Positions 9,636 through 16,814 are shown, numbered from the stretch's first letter. The stretch: DNA of 39,252 nt from an uncultured Desulfotomaculum sp. (GCA_946411205.1 CAMKDG010000019.1:1-39252); one strand, 5' to 3'. The notes: a model not told the origin generated them from the sequence alone. Numbers and translations are program-made.

Positions 9636-9741
9636 AATAAAAAAGCCTACAAACAGATAAACGTAACTGGTTATCTGTTGCAGGCTTCATTGCCGTTAGT
9701 ATTCAGCACACCATTGTGCCGATTTATTTATTTTTATTATA
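9636..9741 (-). promoter_or_regulatory. ANTAR-type antitermination leader of gltB
   Basis: Read on the minus strand: -10 box TATAAT (9741-9736; no good -35 seen), then hairpin P1 GCAC[AATGGT]GTGC (9719-9706), hairpin P2 GGC[AATGAA]GCC (9694-9683) and a terminator stem GCCTGCAACAGATAA / TTATCTGTTTGTAGGC (9685-9645) followed by a U-rich run. Both loops are six bases with A first and G fourth, the known ANTAR recognition pattern. The 3' arm of P2 is the first part of the terminator's 5' arm, so holding P2 prevents termination. Confidence 0.8.
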
Positions 9742-9798
9742 TAGAGCAGAATAGCAAAAAGCTATACCCGTTTTAAATGAATTATGTATACTAACAGC

Positions 9799-9835
9799 AA
9801 AAAAAGCAAACTCTGCCCATTGGGGCGGAGTTTGC
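9799..9835 (-). terminator. Terminator of glnA
   Basis: On the minus strand a strong stem, GCAAACTC-C-GCCC with GGGC-A-GAGTTTGC (9835-9806), is followed by TTTTTTT. Between it and the glnA stop are two further small hairpins (GGTAGC/GCTACC at 9859-9883 and GTAGA/TCTAC). These do not have hexaloops of the ANTAR type. Confidence 0.85.
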
Positions 9836-9890
9836 AGACGGTAGATAAAATCTACGCAGGTAGCCGGGCAATGCCAAGCTACCTTCTTTT

Positions 9891-11225
9891 TTAATATAAG
9901 GTCAGGTATTTTTTGACTTCCCAATCGTGTACCGCGGTTCTAAAATCATCCCACTCTGCCTGCTTACCAGCCACCAAATTCTTTAAGATGTGATCGCCCA
10001 GTACCGAGGAGATAACCGGGTTAGCTTGCAGTTCCAGGATAGCTTCCTGCAGGTTGGCGGGTAAGCTGGCGATGCCTGCCAAATCTCGATCATCTGCAGA
10101 CATGTGATAAATATTGCGTTCAGTGACTGCCGGTGGGGTAATTTTATTTTTAATCCCATCTAGGCCAGCCTGCAAGGCTGCTGCAATAGCCAGGTAGGGG
10201 TTGCAGGATGGGTCGGGGTTGCGTAATTCCACCCGGGTGGATAACCCACGTTTAGCTGGAATGCGAATCAACGAGCTGCGGTTGGCTAAGGACCAAGCTA
10301 CATAACAAGGAGCTTCATAACCGGGCACTAGGCGTTTGTAAGAGTTGACGTTAGGGTTGGTCAAGGCTGCAAAGGACCGGGCATGTTTAACCAAACCTCC
10401 AATGTAGTATTTGGCAGTTTCGCTAAGCTGATCTGGAGTGCTGGGGTCATAGAAAGCATTTTCACCAGTCAAAGTAAACAAAGACTGATTCATATGCATC
10501 CCAGAACCGTTAATACCAAAGATTGGTTTGGGCATAAAGCTGGCATGTAAGCCGTGCCGCTGGGCAATGGTACGTACAACAAATTTAAAGGTCATAATTT
10601 TATCAGCTACATCCAGTGCATCGGAATATTTAAAGTCGATCTCGTGTTGACCGGGAGCCACTTCATGGTGGGAAGCTTCAATTTCAAAACCCATTTCCTC
10701 CAAAGTAAGCACCATAAAACGTCGGGCATTTTCGCCCATATCAATCGGTGTCATATCAAAGTAGCCGGCTTGGTCATGGGTTTCCGTGGTGGGACGACCT
10801 TCTTTATCAATATGGAAGAGGAAAAATTCGCATTCTGGACCTACATTCATGGTATAGCCCATTTCCTTGGCCTCCGCTAAAACCTTTTTTAAGGCATAAC
10901 GGGGATCACCCTGAAAGGGAGTGCCATCGGGATTATAAATATCACAAATCAGACGGGCTACAGCCCCTTCTCTGGGACGCCAGGGAAATACCACGAAGCT
11001 GGCGGGGTCTGGTTGCAGATACATATCCGATTCTTCAATGCGGGTGAAGCCATGAATTGATGAACCGTCAAACATCATTTCTCCATCCAAGGCTTTGCCC
11101 AGTTGCTCTACGGTAATGGCCACGTTTTTTAGAACACCAAAAATGTCCGTAAACTGCAGGCGAACAAATTTAACACCCGCCTCCCGGGCTTTTTCTAAAA
11201 CTTCTTGCTTCATTGCAGCATCCAT
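9891..11225 (-). CDS. glnA: Glutamine synthetase, type I
   Basis: A 444-residue GSI of Firmicutes length, which makes glutamine from glutamate, ammonia and ATP. Seen: the beta-Grasp N-terminal region with [10 protein letters not shown], the catalytic signature [12 protein letters not shown] stretch ([10 protein letters not shown]) near residue 130, the ATP-side motif [10 protein letters not shown] near 240, and [26 protein letters not shown] near 320 with substrate-binding Arg residues. The usual adenylylation-site region of proteobacterial GS is not evident, in keeping with the GSI-alpha type. The ATG has GGAAAGGTGG upstream. No room for a promoter exists between the ANTAR gene stop and the leader, so glnA is probably read through from the regulator gene and gated by the leader at 11320-11406. 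Confidence 0.97.
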   Translation of the reverse strand: MDAAMKQEVLEKAREAGVKFVRLQFTDIFGVLKNVAITVEQLGKALDGEMMFDGSSIHGFTRIEESDMYLQPDPASFVVFPWRPREGAVARLICDIYNPDGTPFQGDPRYALKKVLAEAKEMGYTMNVGPECEFFLFHIDKEGRPTTETHDQAGYFDMTPIDMGENARRFMVLTLEEMGFEIEASHHEVAPGQHEIDFKYSDALDVADKIMTFKFVVRTIAQRHGLHASFMPKPIFGINGSGMHMNQSLFTLTGENAFYDPSTPDQLSETAKYYIGGLVKHARSFAALTNPNVNSYKRLVPGYEAPCYVAWSLANRSSLIRIPAKRGLSTRVELRNPDPSCNPYLAIAAALQAGLDGIKNKITPPAVTERNIYHMSADDRDLAGIASLPANLQEAILELQANPVISSVLGDHILKNLVAGKQAEWDDFRTAVHDWEVKKYLTLY

Positions 11226-11263
11226 GTTTATCCACCTTTCCTTTTACTAAATTTAATTGGATT

Positions 11264-11307
11264 AGAAAAACTTGGCCTGCGCCACTGGTGGAGGCCTTAG
11301 TTTTTCT
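11264..11307 (-). promoter_or_regulatory. Extra hairpin in the glnA leader next to the ribosome site
   Basis: AGAAAAACT-GGCCT-type arms (11264-11278 and 11292-11307) form a long near-perfect stem 20-odd bases upstream of the glnA ribosome site, after the ANTAR-type terminator. Its 3' arm contains a T-run, so it could be a second weak terminator or an RNA-stability or processing element. The role is not shown by the sequence. Confidence 0.45.
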
Positions 11308-11319
11308 TATACTTTCTGA

Positions 11320-11406
11320 AAGTGAAATAACAAGCGCCTTTTATGAAAGGAAAATTACTTTCCCTTTCATAAAAGGCGCCATTGCCCTAGTAGTACAGCA
11401 TCGTAC
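11320..11406 (-). promoter_or_regulatory. ANTAR-type antitermination leader of glnA
   Basis: On the minus strand: P1 GTAC[GATGCT]GTAC (11406-11393), P2 GGGC[AATGGC]GCCT (11387-11374) and a terminator with 17-bp arms GCGCCTTTTATGAAAGG / CCTTTCATAAAAGGCGC (11379-11334), then TTGTTATTT. The P2 loop follows the A1/G4 rule; the P1 loop starts with G, the only exception among ten loops in this window. The P2 3' arm is shared with the terminator. P1 begins only 26 bases after the ANTAR gene's stop. Confidence 0.78.
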
Positions 11407-11432
11407 CTAATTCTGCAGTTGTCAGGTCTAGG

Positions 11433-12017
11433 TTAAACATCTTGCATTGCATGAGCCATAAGGATTGCTTCTGCCACCGCACGCATGGACATGCGTTTAT
11501 TCATGCTTTGTTTCTGAATTCGACGAAAAGCTTCTTCTTCATTTAAATGAATGGTTTTCATTAAAATACCCTTGGCTTTTTCTACTAACTTCCTGGTCTC
11601 AATGCTGTATTTAAGTTCCTTAATCTGCTTTTCCAGCTTAATGATCTCTTGATAATTACCTAATGCCAGTTCCACCGCAGGTAGCAAATGATGCTCTTCC
11701 AGGGGCTTTACCAAGATGTTTGATACTCGGGCTTCCTTCGCTTTCAAAACCAATTCCTGTTGCAAATAATCTGTGGTGATAATAATTGGCCCAATTTTAT
11801 CCTCATACATAATACGAGCTACCTCAAGACCACCCAGTCCAGGGAGTTTATCATGGATGATCAACAAGTCGGGCTCCCGGGTTCGTACTAGTTTTAAAGC
11901 AGCGGGACCGTCACAGACTTCTCCCACTACCATAAAATCCAATTTAGTTAACAAAGATTTCAGGTGTTTTAAGGAAGCATAGTCTGAATCGACAATCAAA
12001 ATTCGCGGATTGGCCAT
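11433..12017 (-). CDS. ANTAR-domain RNA-binding response regulator (NasT/NitR-like antiterminator)
   Basis: A 194-residue two-domain protein. Residues 4-120 form a CheY-like receiver (ILIVDSD at 6-12, KP pair NILVKPLEEHH), then a coiled linker, then an ANTAR domain at about 135-190 with its AKGILM, EEEAFRRIQKQSM and VAEAILMAHAM segments, which binds paired hexaloop RNA hairpins to block terminators. At the phospho-acceptor position the sequence is LLIIHDKLPG: alignment to the usual LLMDIKMPG puts His55 in place of Asp, with Asp56 next to it; the acidic pair is also changed (Asp10-Ser11). It sits between glnB and glnA, its own leader carries the target hairpins, and no histidine kinase is adjacent. 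It is comparable to NitR of clostridial glnA loci. Confidence 0.92.
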   Translation of the reverse strand: MANPRILIVDSDYASLKHLKSLLTKLDFMVVGEVCDGPAALKLVRTREPDLLIIHDKLPGLGGLEVARIMYEDKIGPIIITTDYLQQELVLKAKEARVSNILVKPLEEHHLLPAVELALGNYQEIIKLEKQIKELKYSIETRKLVEKAKGILMKTIHLNEEEAFRRIQKQSMNKRMSMRAVAEAILMAHAMQDV

Positions 12018-12030
12018 TGAAAATCACCTC

Positions 12031-12107
12031 GCAAAACGCAAAAAGCCCAGACAGATAAATAATCTGTTCTGGGCGACATTGCCACAATAGGACACTTCGT
12101 TGTATCC
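12031..12107 (-). promoter_or_regulatory. ANTAR-type antitermination leader of the ANTAR gene itself
   Basis: On the minus strand: P1 GGATAC[AACGAA]GTGTCC (12107-12090), P2 GGC[AATGTC]GCC (12083-12072) and terminator arms GCCCAGAACAGAT / ATCTGTCTGGGC (12074-12045) followed by TTTTTGCGTTTT. Both loops have A1 and G4, and P2 shares GCC with the terminator. The regulator should therefore antiterminate its own mRNA (positive autoregulation, inferred). Confidence 0.82.
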
Positions 12108-12125
12108 TGCTATTTACTTGTTTTT

Positions 12126-12154
12126 ATTATAGGCAGTGTATCTTAACCAGTCAA
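12126..12154 (-). promoter_or_regulatory. SigA promoter of the ANTAR regulator gene
   Basis: On the minus strand TTGACT (12154-12149), 17 bases, TATAAT (12131-12126): a near-consensus vegetative promoter placed about 18 bases before the first leader hairpin. Confidence 0.75.
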
Positions 12155-12204
12155 TAGATTTCCTTACTGTATACATAACATTTTTTCTGTTCTCGGAAGG
12201 AATT

Positions 12205-12543
12205 TTAAACAGCATCCTCCCCTTGCTCGCCTGTTCTAATACGAACAACATTACTTACCGGGTAAATGAAGATTTTCCCATCCCCAATTTCGCCGCTGTA
12301 GGCAGCCTCTCGGATGGCTTTTACGCATTGATCCACCCATTGTTCTTTGACAATAACCTCTACCTTCACTTTGGGTAACAGGTTAATACTATACTCAGAT
12401 CCTCGGTATACTTCGGTGCGACCCTTTTGATGGCCACAACCAATCACCTGGGAAACCGTCATGCCATGAATACCAAGTTTATTCAGGGCATCCTTTACTT
12501 CTTCTAATTTACCGGGACGGATAACCGCTTCTATTTTGTTCAT
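12205..12543 (-). CDS. glnB: Nitrogen regulatory protein P-II
   Basis: A 112-residue PII signal protein that reads ATP/ADP and 2-oxoglutarate and controls partner proteins, here most likely the ammonium channel encoded just upstream. Seen: N-terminal MNKIEAVIRPGKLEEVKDAL, the T-loop with Tyr51 in YRGSEYSINLLPKVK, the Walker-like B-loop EAAYSGEIGDGKIFIYPV, and the C-terminal RIRTGE. All key regions are present at normal length. The gene starts 11 bases after the amtB stop with a GGAGG site, so it shares the amtB transcript and its tandem ANTAR leaders. PII of the AmtB-linked type is often called GlnK; glnB is used here in the generic sense. Confidence 0.93.
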   Translation of the reverse strand: MNKIEAVIRPGKLEEVKDALNKLGIHGMTVSQVIGCGHQKGRTEVYRGSEYSINLLPKVKVEVIVKEQWVDQCVKAIREAAYSGEIGDGKIFIYPVSNVVRIRTGEQGEDAV

Positions 12544-12554
12544 ATGCTTTCCTC

Positions 12555-13934
12555 CTAAACAGTTTTGACCATTGTCTTAGGGGACTCGTTGGAAACTTTT
12601 ATTTCTCTAGTAAAGGAGCCGATAAAATCATCGGTATAGGCGTAAGCATTTTCCCCGTGTACCGAAATATCAAGACCTACCACTTCGTCATCTGCGGAGA
12701 CTCTTAGGCTTACGAAAGTGCTGATTAATTTTAGAATAACAAAAGTAGCTAATGAGGTAAAGAGGATGGTCGCACTCACTCCGATCAGTTGATTTACCAG
12801 CAGGCTGGAGTTCCCGTAGAATAGTCCGTCAGCACCTGCCGGATTGACAGATGTACTGGCAAACAGACCGGTAGCAATAGCTCCCCAGGTCCCTCCTACC
12901 CCATGAATGCCGAAAGCATCCAGGGAATCATCGTAACCAAATTTTGTTTTGGCGATGGCTACTGCAAAATAACAAAGGGGGCCAACTACTAAGCCAATGA
13001 TCAGAGCAGGCATAGCAGATACAAAACCTGCCGCTGGAGTAATGGCCACCAAGCCTGCTACCGCACCGGAAATACAACCCAAAACGGTTGGTTTACCGTG
13101 GCTGAACCATTCCGTAAGAACCCAGGCTAAGCCTCCGGCAGCGGCTGCAATGTGGGTTACTGCAAAGGCACTGGCTGCCAGACCGTTGGCTCCTAAAGCA
13201 CTGCCTGCATTAAAGCCGAACCAGCCAAACCAGAGCAGTGCAGCCCCTAAAACAGTCATTGGTAGGTTATGAGGAACCATTGGTTCGCTGCCATAGCCTT
13301 TTCTTTTACCGATTACTAGAGCCGCCACCAGTCCGGTCACACCGGAACTAATGTGTACCACGGTACCTCCGGCAAAATCTAAGGCGCCAAGTTTCATGAG
13401 CCAACCACCACCCCAAACCCAATGAGCGAGGGGAGCATACACCAGGGAAGACCAAATAACAATAAAGACTAAGAAAGCTGAAAACCGCATTCTTTCTGCA
13501 ATGGAACCAGTAATGATGGCAACGGTAATGAGGGCAAACATTAATTGGAAAACCATAAAAAGTAGATGGGGAATTGTGCCACCGGCGGCGGGTTCTTGAC
13601 CTACGCCTTGGAGAAAGAGGTAATCCAGACCACCGATGAAGTCATTACTATTTGGACCAAAGGCCAGGGTATAACCATATAAGACCCAAATGATCGAAAC
13701 AACACTCATCACGATAAAACTTAGCATAATGGTACTAAGTACATTTTTCTTGCGAACCATCCCACCATAAAATAAGGCTAATCCGGGTGTCATAATCATA
13801 ACCAGGGCTGCACAAATCAAGATAAAGGATGTATCCCCGGTATCAATGGTGGAAGTCTCCCCGGCAAAGGCTGTACCAGGAAGCAGTAACATCGTAAAGA
13901 GTAACATAAGGAACGATAGTAGTTTACTTTTCAT
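12555..13934 (-). CDS. amtB: Ammonium transporter
   Basis: A 459-residue Amt channel with a cleavable signal peptide (MKSKLLSFLMLL...GTAFA-G), giving about 11 membrane helices with the N-terminus outside. Family marks: LALFYGGMVRKKN early, the first pore His in APLAHWVWGGGW, ALVLWFGWFGFN-type helix (LLWFGWFGFNAGSAL), and the second pore His in FGIHGVGGTWG. The cytoplasmic tail contains GLDISVHGENAY, where PII docks. It scavenges ammonium when nitrogen is short. First gene of amtB-glnB, with an unusually long leader holding a SigA promoter and two ANTAR-type antitermination units. Confidence 0.96.
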   Translation of the reverse strand: MKSKLLSFLMLLFTMLLLPGTAFAGETSTIDTGDTSFILICAALVMIMTPGLALFYGGMVRKKNVLSTIMLSFIVMSVVSIIWVLYGYTLAFGPNSNDFIGGLDYLFLQGVGQEPAAGGTIPHLLFMVFQLMFALITVAIITGSIAERMRFSAFLVFIVIWSSLVYAPLAHWVWGGGWLMKLGALDFAGGTVVHISSGVTGLVAALVIGKRKGYGSEPMVPHNLPMTVLGAALLWFGWFGFNAGSALGANGLAASAFAVTHIAAAAGGLAWVLTEWFSHGKPTVLGCISGAVAGLVAITPAAGFVSAMPALIIGLVVGPLCYFAVAIAKTKFGYDDSLDAFGIHGVGGTWGAIATGLFASTSVNPAGADGLFYGNSSLLVNQLIGVSATILFTSLATFVILKLISTFVSLRVSADDEVVGLDISVHGENAYAYTDDFIGSFTREIKVSNESPKTMVKTV

Positions 13935-14000
13935 ATGAATTCCTCCCCAAAATTAATTATGGTGAAGTCAACTGGGGGTACCCTACCAGAAGACTTCCCC

Positions 14001-14080
14001 AAAAATAAAGTGGTGCTGGCAACAAGAGAAGATTTACTTCCCTTGTTGCTAGCACCTTTGCTCAAAAGCACATCATTGTG
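14001..14080 (-). promoter_or_regulatory. Second (gene-proximal) ANTAR-type antitermination unit of amtB
   Basis: On the minus strand: P1 CAC[AATGAT]GTG (14080-14069), P2 AGC[AAAGGT]GCT (14062-14051) and a terminator with arms GGTGCTAGCAACAAG / CTTGTTGCCAGCACC (14056-14012), then ACTTTATTTTT. Both loops have A1 and G4, and P2 shares GGTGCT with the terminator. P1 is only three clear pairs, weaker than the others. Confidence 0.72.
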
Positions 14081-14154
14081 TTAAAAAACAAGGCCTAAGA
14101 TTCCTATTGAATCTTAGGCCTTCGTTGGCTTTTTGAGGGACATCTTTGTTCCCT
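14081..14154 (-). promoter_or_regulatory. First (promoter-proximal) ANTAR-type antitermination unit of amtB
   Basis: On the minus strand: P1 AGGGAAC[AAAGAT]GTCCCT with one bulged A (14154-14136), P2 GCC[AACGAA]GGC (14129-14118) and terminator arms AAGGCCTAAGATTC / GAATCTTAGGCCTT (14122-14090) followed by GTTTTTT. Both loops obey A1/G4, and P2 shares AAGGC with the terminator. Confidence 0.75.
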
Positions 14155-14165
14155 GAGATATTGCT

Positions 14166-14194
14166 ATTATAGTCTCTTCAATATCAGATGGCAA
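14166..14194 (-). promoter_or_regulatory. SigA promoter of amtB-glnB
   Basis: On the minus strand TTGCCA (14194-14189), 17 bases, TATAAT (14171-14166). The first leader hairpin begins about 12 bases downstream of the -10 box, close to the expected transcript start. Confidence 0.75.
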
Positions 14195-14302
14195 TACTCG
14201 AAACGCAGAAATCCTGTATACATGTAGGCTTGTACCAGTCCCTATGGTGACTTTCGATTAACCCCAAAAAGGTGCTGATGTGGTAAATTATTACATGTAT
14301 TA

Positions 14303-14331
14303 TTGACATCCACTAGCTTGCTATATATAGT
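14303..14331 (+). promoter_or_regulatory. SigA promoter of the mntA-hepT-like pair
   Basis: TTGACA (14303-14308), a 17-base spacer and TATAGT (14326-14331), 18 bases before the first possible start codon. Confidence 0.75.
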
Positions 14332-14348
14332 AAGATAAAGTTGAAGAG

Positions 14349-14792
14349 ATGCCTGCAAAAGGAGAGTCGAATGAGGTGAATCACTCGAACCAATATCCTT
14401 CCACCCGGCAAATATTTGAAAGACATCCTGAGATCGTTGCAGTTTATCTGTTCGGTTCCTACATGGAAGATCCAAATCAAGCCAGTGATATTGATTTAGC
14501 CGTATTAGCGAAAGATACTAGTATAAAGCCGGTTACCCTCTATATGGAACTTTACCCGAGTCTAGCAGAAATTTTTCACCCTTTAGAAGTTGATTTACTA
14601 TTCCTGCAAAACGCTTCCCTTGCACTAGCATTTGAAATTATCAGTCAGGGAAAGCTGATTTACTCAGCGGACGAGGATTTGCGTACAGACTATGAATATT
14701 TGATTTCCGGGAGATATATGGATTTCAAATACCACTTAGATCAGGGTTATAAAGAGTTACATGAAATGATAAAGGAGGAATTGGGTGTATAA
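14349..14792 (+). CDS. MntA-like minimal nucleotidyltransferase (antitoxin type)
   Basis: A protein of 147 residues (138 if it starts at the GTG at 14376). It has the nucleotidyltransferase motif GSYMEDPNQASDIDL (GS...DxD) and the third acidic residue in EVDLLFL. Proteins of this family (MntA) inactivate HepT RNase toxins by adding AMP to a Tyr near the toxin's active site. The start is uncertain: the ATG at 14349 has a poor ribosome site, while AGGAG at 14360-14364 is 11 bases before the GTG at 14376. The C-terminal 40 residues (LRTDYEYLISGRYMDFKYHL) are typical. Its stop overlaps the next gene by 8 bases, the usual MntA-HepT arrangement. Confidence 0.85.
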   Translation: MPAKGESNEVNHSNQYPSTRQIFERHPEIVAVYLFGSYMEDPNQASDIDLAVLAKDTSIKPVTLYMELYPSLAEIFHPLEVDLLFLQNASLALAFEIISQGKLIYSADEDLRTDYEYLISGRYMDFKYHLDQGYKELHEMIKEELGV

Positions 14793-15024
14793 TCAATCCT
14801 TATTATCAGAGAGGGTTGGGATTATAACCGCTTCAGTTAATCGACTGAAACTATTAGCCAATATACCTCTAGAACAATTTCGTATTGATGAGGATGCCAT
14901 TGATATTGCAGAAAATCGTTTACGAAGAGCCCTGGAAGCATTGTTCGATTTAGGCCGCCATGTGGTTATTAAATCAGGTTATGGAGTACCTGCTGATTAC
15001 CGTTCTGTTATTGAGTATGAGTAA
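14785..15024 (+). CDS. Truncated HepT-like (DUF86) toxin homologue
   Basis: A 79-residue reading frame starting at GTG with AAAGGAGG about 7 bases upstream, overlapping the mntA-like gene. It matches the first half of HepT/DUF86 proteins: an N-terminal helix, RIDEDAIDIAENRLRRALEALFDLGRHVV, then GYGVPADYRSV. Full HepT proteins are about 130-145 residues and carry the catalytic RX4-6H motif (FRNxLVHxY) in the second half. Here a stop follows VIEYE, and none of the frames I read after it restores that motif before the terminator at 15058. The toxin active site is therefore missing; it is probably inactive as an RNase or has been reduced to a partner of the nucleotidyltransferase. Confidence 0.75.
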   Translation: MYNQSLLSERVGIITASVNRLKLLANIPLEQFRIDEDAIDIAENRLRRALEALFDLGRHVVIKSGYGVPADYRSVIEYE

Positions 15025-15057
15025 GAGGGATTACTCCACATAAATGTTCTTAGCATG

Positions 15058-15097
15058 AGAGGGAAGGTAATGGATTTAATGCCTTCCCTCTTTTCTT
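15058..15097 (+). terminator. Terminator of the mntA-hepT-like operon
   Basis: AGAGGGAAGG (15058-15067) pairs with CCTTCCCTCT (15082-15091), followed by TTTCTTT. It lies between convergent genes. Confidence 0.8.
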
Positions 15098-15105
15098 TAG
15101 CGTCT

Positions 15106-15909
15106 TTATTCACCTGCTACCATCAGCATTCTATCGTTGACCATCGATTGGCCGCTGGCTTTTTTGAACATCTCTAACAGATCGGGAATGCTGGTGGATT
15201 GGCGCTTTTCTCCTTGCAGATCCAGGATGATGCGACCTTCGTGCATCATGATGGTGCGGTTACCCAGGCGAAGGGCATCCGCCATGTTGTGGGTGACCAT
15301 AAGAGTGGTCAGATGATGCTGGGCGATAATTTTTTCGGTCAGGTCCAGCACCTTTTGAGCGGTATTGGGGTCGAGGGCCGCCGTATGCTCATCCAATAAC
15401 AGAATTTTGGGTGGTATCAGGGTAGCCATTAAGAGGGTTAGGGCCTGACGTTGACCCCCGGAGAGCAGACCTACCCGGGTAGTCAGGCGATTCTCCAAGC
15501 CCAGCCCCAATTTACTGAGCTGTTCCCGATAAAAATTCCGATCCTTGGCTTTAATGCCCCAACAAAGTCTTCGACGCAGACCCCGTTTTAAGGCCAACGC
15601 TAAATTTTCCTCAATGGTCATGGAGGCGGCGGTGCCTCGCAGGGGGTCTTGGAAGACCCGCCCAATAAAGGGAGCTCGGCTATGTTCCGGCATCTGCTGG
15701 ATTTCTTGTTGATCAATCCAGATCCGGCCTTCATCCAGCGGGTAGACACCGGCGATGCTATTGAGCAAGGTAGATTTACCGGCACCATTGCCGCCGATAA
15801 CAGTAACCACTTCGCCGGCCTGCATTTTTAAAGATACACTGGACAGGGCCAGGCGCTCATTGACACTGCCTGGGTTAAAGGTTTTTTTAATTCCAGCGAG
15901 CGACAGCAT
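15106..15909 (-). CDS. ABC transporter ATP-binding protein (TrpZ-type, COG1101-like)
   Basis: A 267-residue ATPase with Walker A GGNGAGKST, signature LLSGGQRQAL, Walker B ILLLDEHTA, D-loop ALDP and switch His in THNM. It powers uptake by the permease encoded just upstream, whose end it overlaps by 23 bases; AGGAGGT lies before the ATG. The three-gene set (substrate-binding lipoprotein, single permease, this ATPase) matches the COG2984-COG4120-COG1101 family known as TrpXYZ, predicted amino-acid importers under T-box control. Specificity for this copy is discussed with the leader. Confidence 0.88.
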   Translation of the reverse strand: MLSLAGIKKTFNPGSVNERLALSSVSLKMQAGEVVTVIGGNGAGKSTLLNSIAGVYPLDEGRIWIDQQEIQQMPEHSRAPFIGRVFQDPLRGTAASMTIEENLALALKRGLRRRLCWGIKAKDRNFYREQLSKLGLGLENRLTTRVGLLSGGQRQALTLLMATLIPPKILLLDEHTAALDPNTAQKVLDLTEKIIAQHHLTTLMVTHNMADALRLGNRTIMMHEGRIILDLQGEKRQSTSIPDLLEMFKKASGQSMVNDRMLMVAGE

Positions 15910-16804
15910 CTTGATTACCTCCTCTTTGCTTTTGGCGGCTTACTAATTTTTCCTTCATCAACGGTGAGGACATGGCTACTACCACCAACAGAGCGGTGAA
16001 AAGTTTAAGATCCGTGGTGGGTAAGCCCAGTTGCATGACCAAGGCAATGACTGCCCGATAAACCAGAGAACCGGCTACCACTGCCAGCAGGGTTCGGCGT
16101 AGGCTGCCGTTGCCAAAGATCACCTCACCCACGATGACGGAGGCCAGACCCACCACGATCATACCAATGCCCATCCCCACGTCGCTGAAGCTTTGATATT
16201 GAGCTACCAAAGCGCCAGATAGGGCCACCAGGCCGTTCCCCAATGCTAGGCCCATAATCTTGCTGCTGTCGGTATTTACTCCTAAACTGCGGATCATTTG
16301 CTCATTATCGCCGGTTGCCCGCAGGGCTAGCCCCATCTCAGTCTTTAAGAAGAGGTAGATTAGAGCTGAGGTTAGCAGCACCGCCAGTAAACCAAAGGTG
16401 GCCACGGCCCATTGCACCGGAACCCCCGTGGCTGCAAAATCAGTGTAAAGGGTGTCCAGACGCAACAAAGATAGCATAGATTTATTGCCCATAACCCGCA
16501 GGTTAACTGAATAGAGGGCGATCATCATTAAGATACCGGATAACAAGGGAGCAATGCGCAGTTTGGTATTTAATAACCCGGTCAGCAAACCTGCCGCCAA
16601 ACCACAAACCAATGCCAGCAGCGTCCCCAGCCAGGGATCATGACCATCAAAAATCAGGCGGGCGGCTACCGCTGCTCCCAGGGTAAAGCTGCCATCCACA
16701 GTAAGATCGGGAAAGTTCAATACCCGGAAGGTGATGTAGACTCCCAGCACCATGATGCCCCATAAGAAACCCTGTTCAATTACACCCAGTCCAATCGCTG
16801 TCAT
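15887..16804 (-). CDS. ABC transporter permease (TrpY-type, COG4120-like)
   Basis: About 305 residues, with eight or so hydrophobic helices and the branched-chain/sugar-type permease pattern (LNFPDLTVDGSFTLGAAVAA near the N-terminus; ALRATGDNEQMIRSLGVNTDSSKIMGLALGNGLVALSGALVAQYQ in the ATPase-contact loop). Start chosen as the ATG at 16804 (MTAIGLG), which has a GGGTGA site; an in-frame GTG three codons earlier would sit on that site. It follows the binding-protein gene within about 10 bases and overlaps the ATPase gene, so the three are translated together. Confidence 0.88.
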   Translation of the reverse strand: MTAIGLGVIEQGFLWGIMVLGVYITFRVLNFPDLTVDGSFTLGAAVAARLIFDGHDPWLGTLLALVCGLAAGLLTGLLNTKLRIAPLLSGILMMIALYSVNLRVMGNKSMLSLLRLDTLYTDFAATGVPVQWAVATFGLLAVLLTSALIYLFLKTEMGLALRATGDNEQMIRSLGVNTDSSKIMGLALGNGLVALSGALVAQYQSFSDVGMGIGMIVVGLASVIVGEVIFGNGSLRRTLLAVVAGSLVYRAVIALVMQLGLPTTDLKLFTALLVVVAMSSPLMKEKLVSRQKQRGGNQDAVARWN

Positions 16805-16814
16805 ACTTATCACC

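Noticed and set aside
9859..9883. Hairpin GGTAGC/GCTACC after glnA as a further ANTAR site
   Set aside because: Its loop is 13 bases, not six with A1/G4, and it precedes the gltB promoter; treated as part of the glnA 3' end.
12136..12378. Plus-strand frame over the start of the ANTAR leader and glnB
   Set aside because: It overlaps the promoter, leader and glnB on the other strand; no ribosome site and no recognisable protein.
15001..15057. Continuation of the HepT-like protein by frameshift
   Set aside because: The frames I read after the stop do not restore the FRNxLVH-type motif before the terminator.
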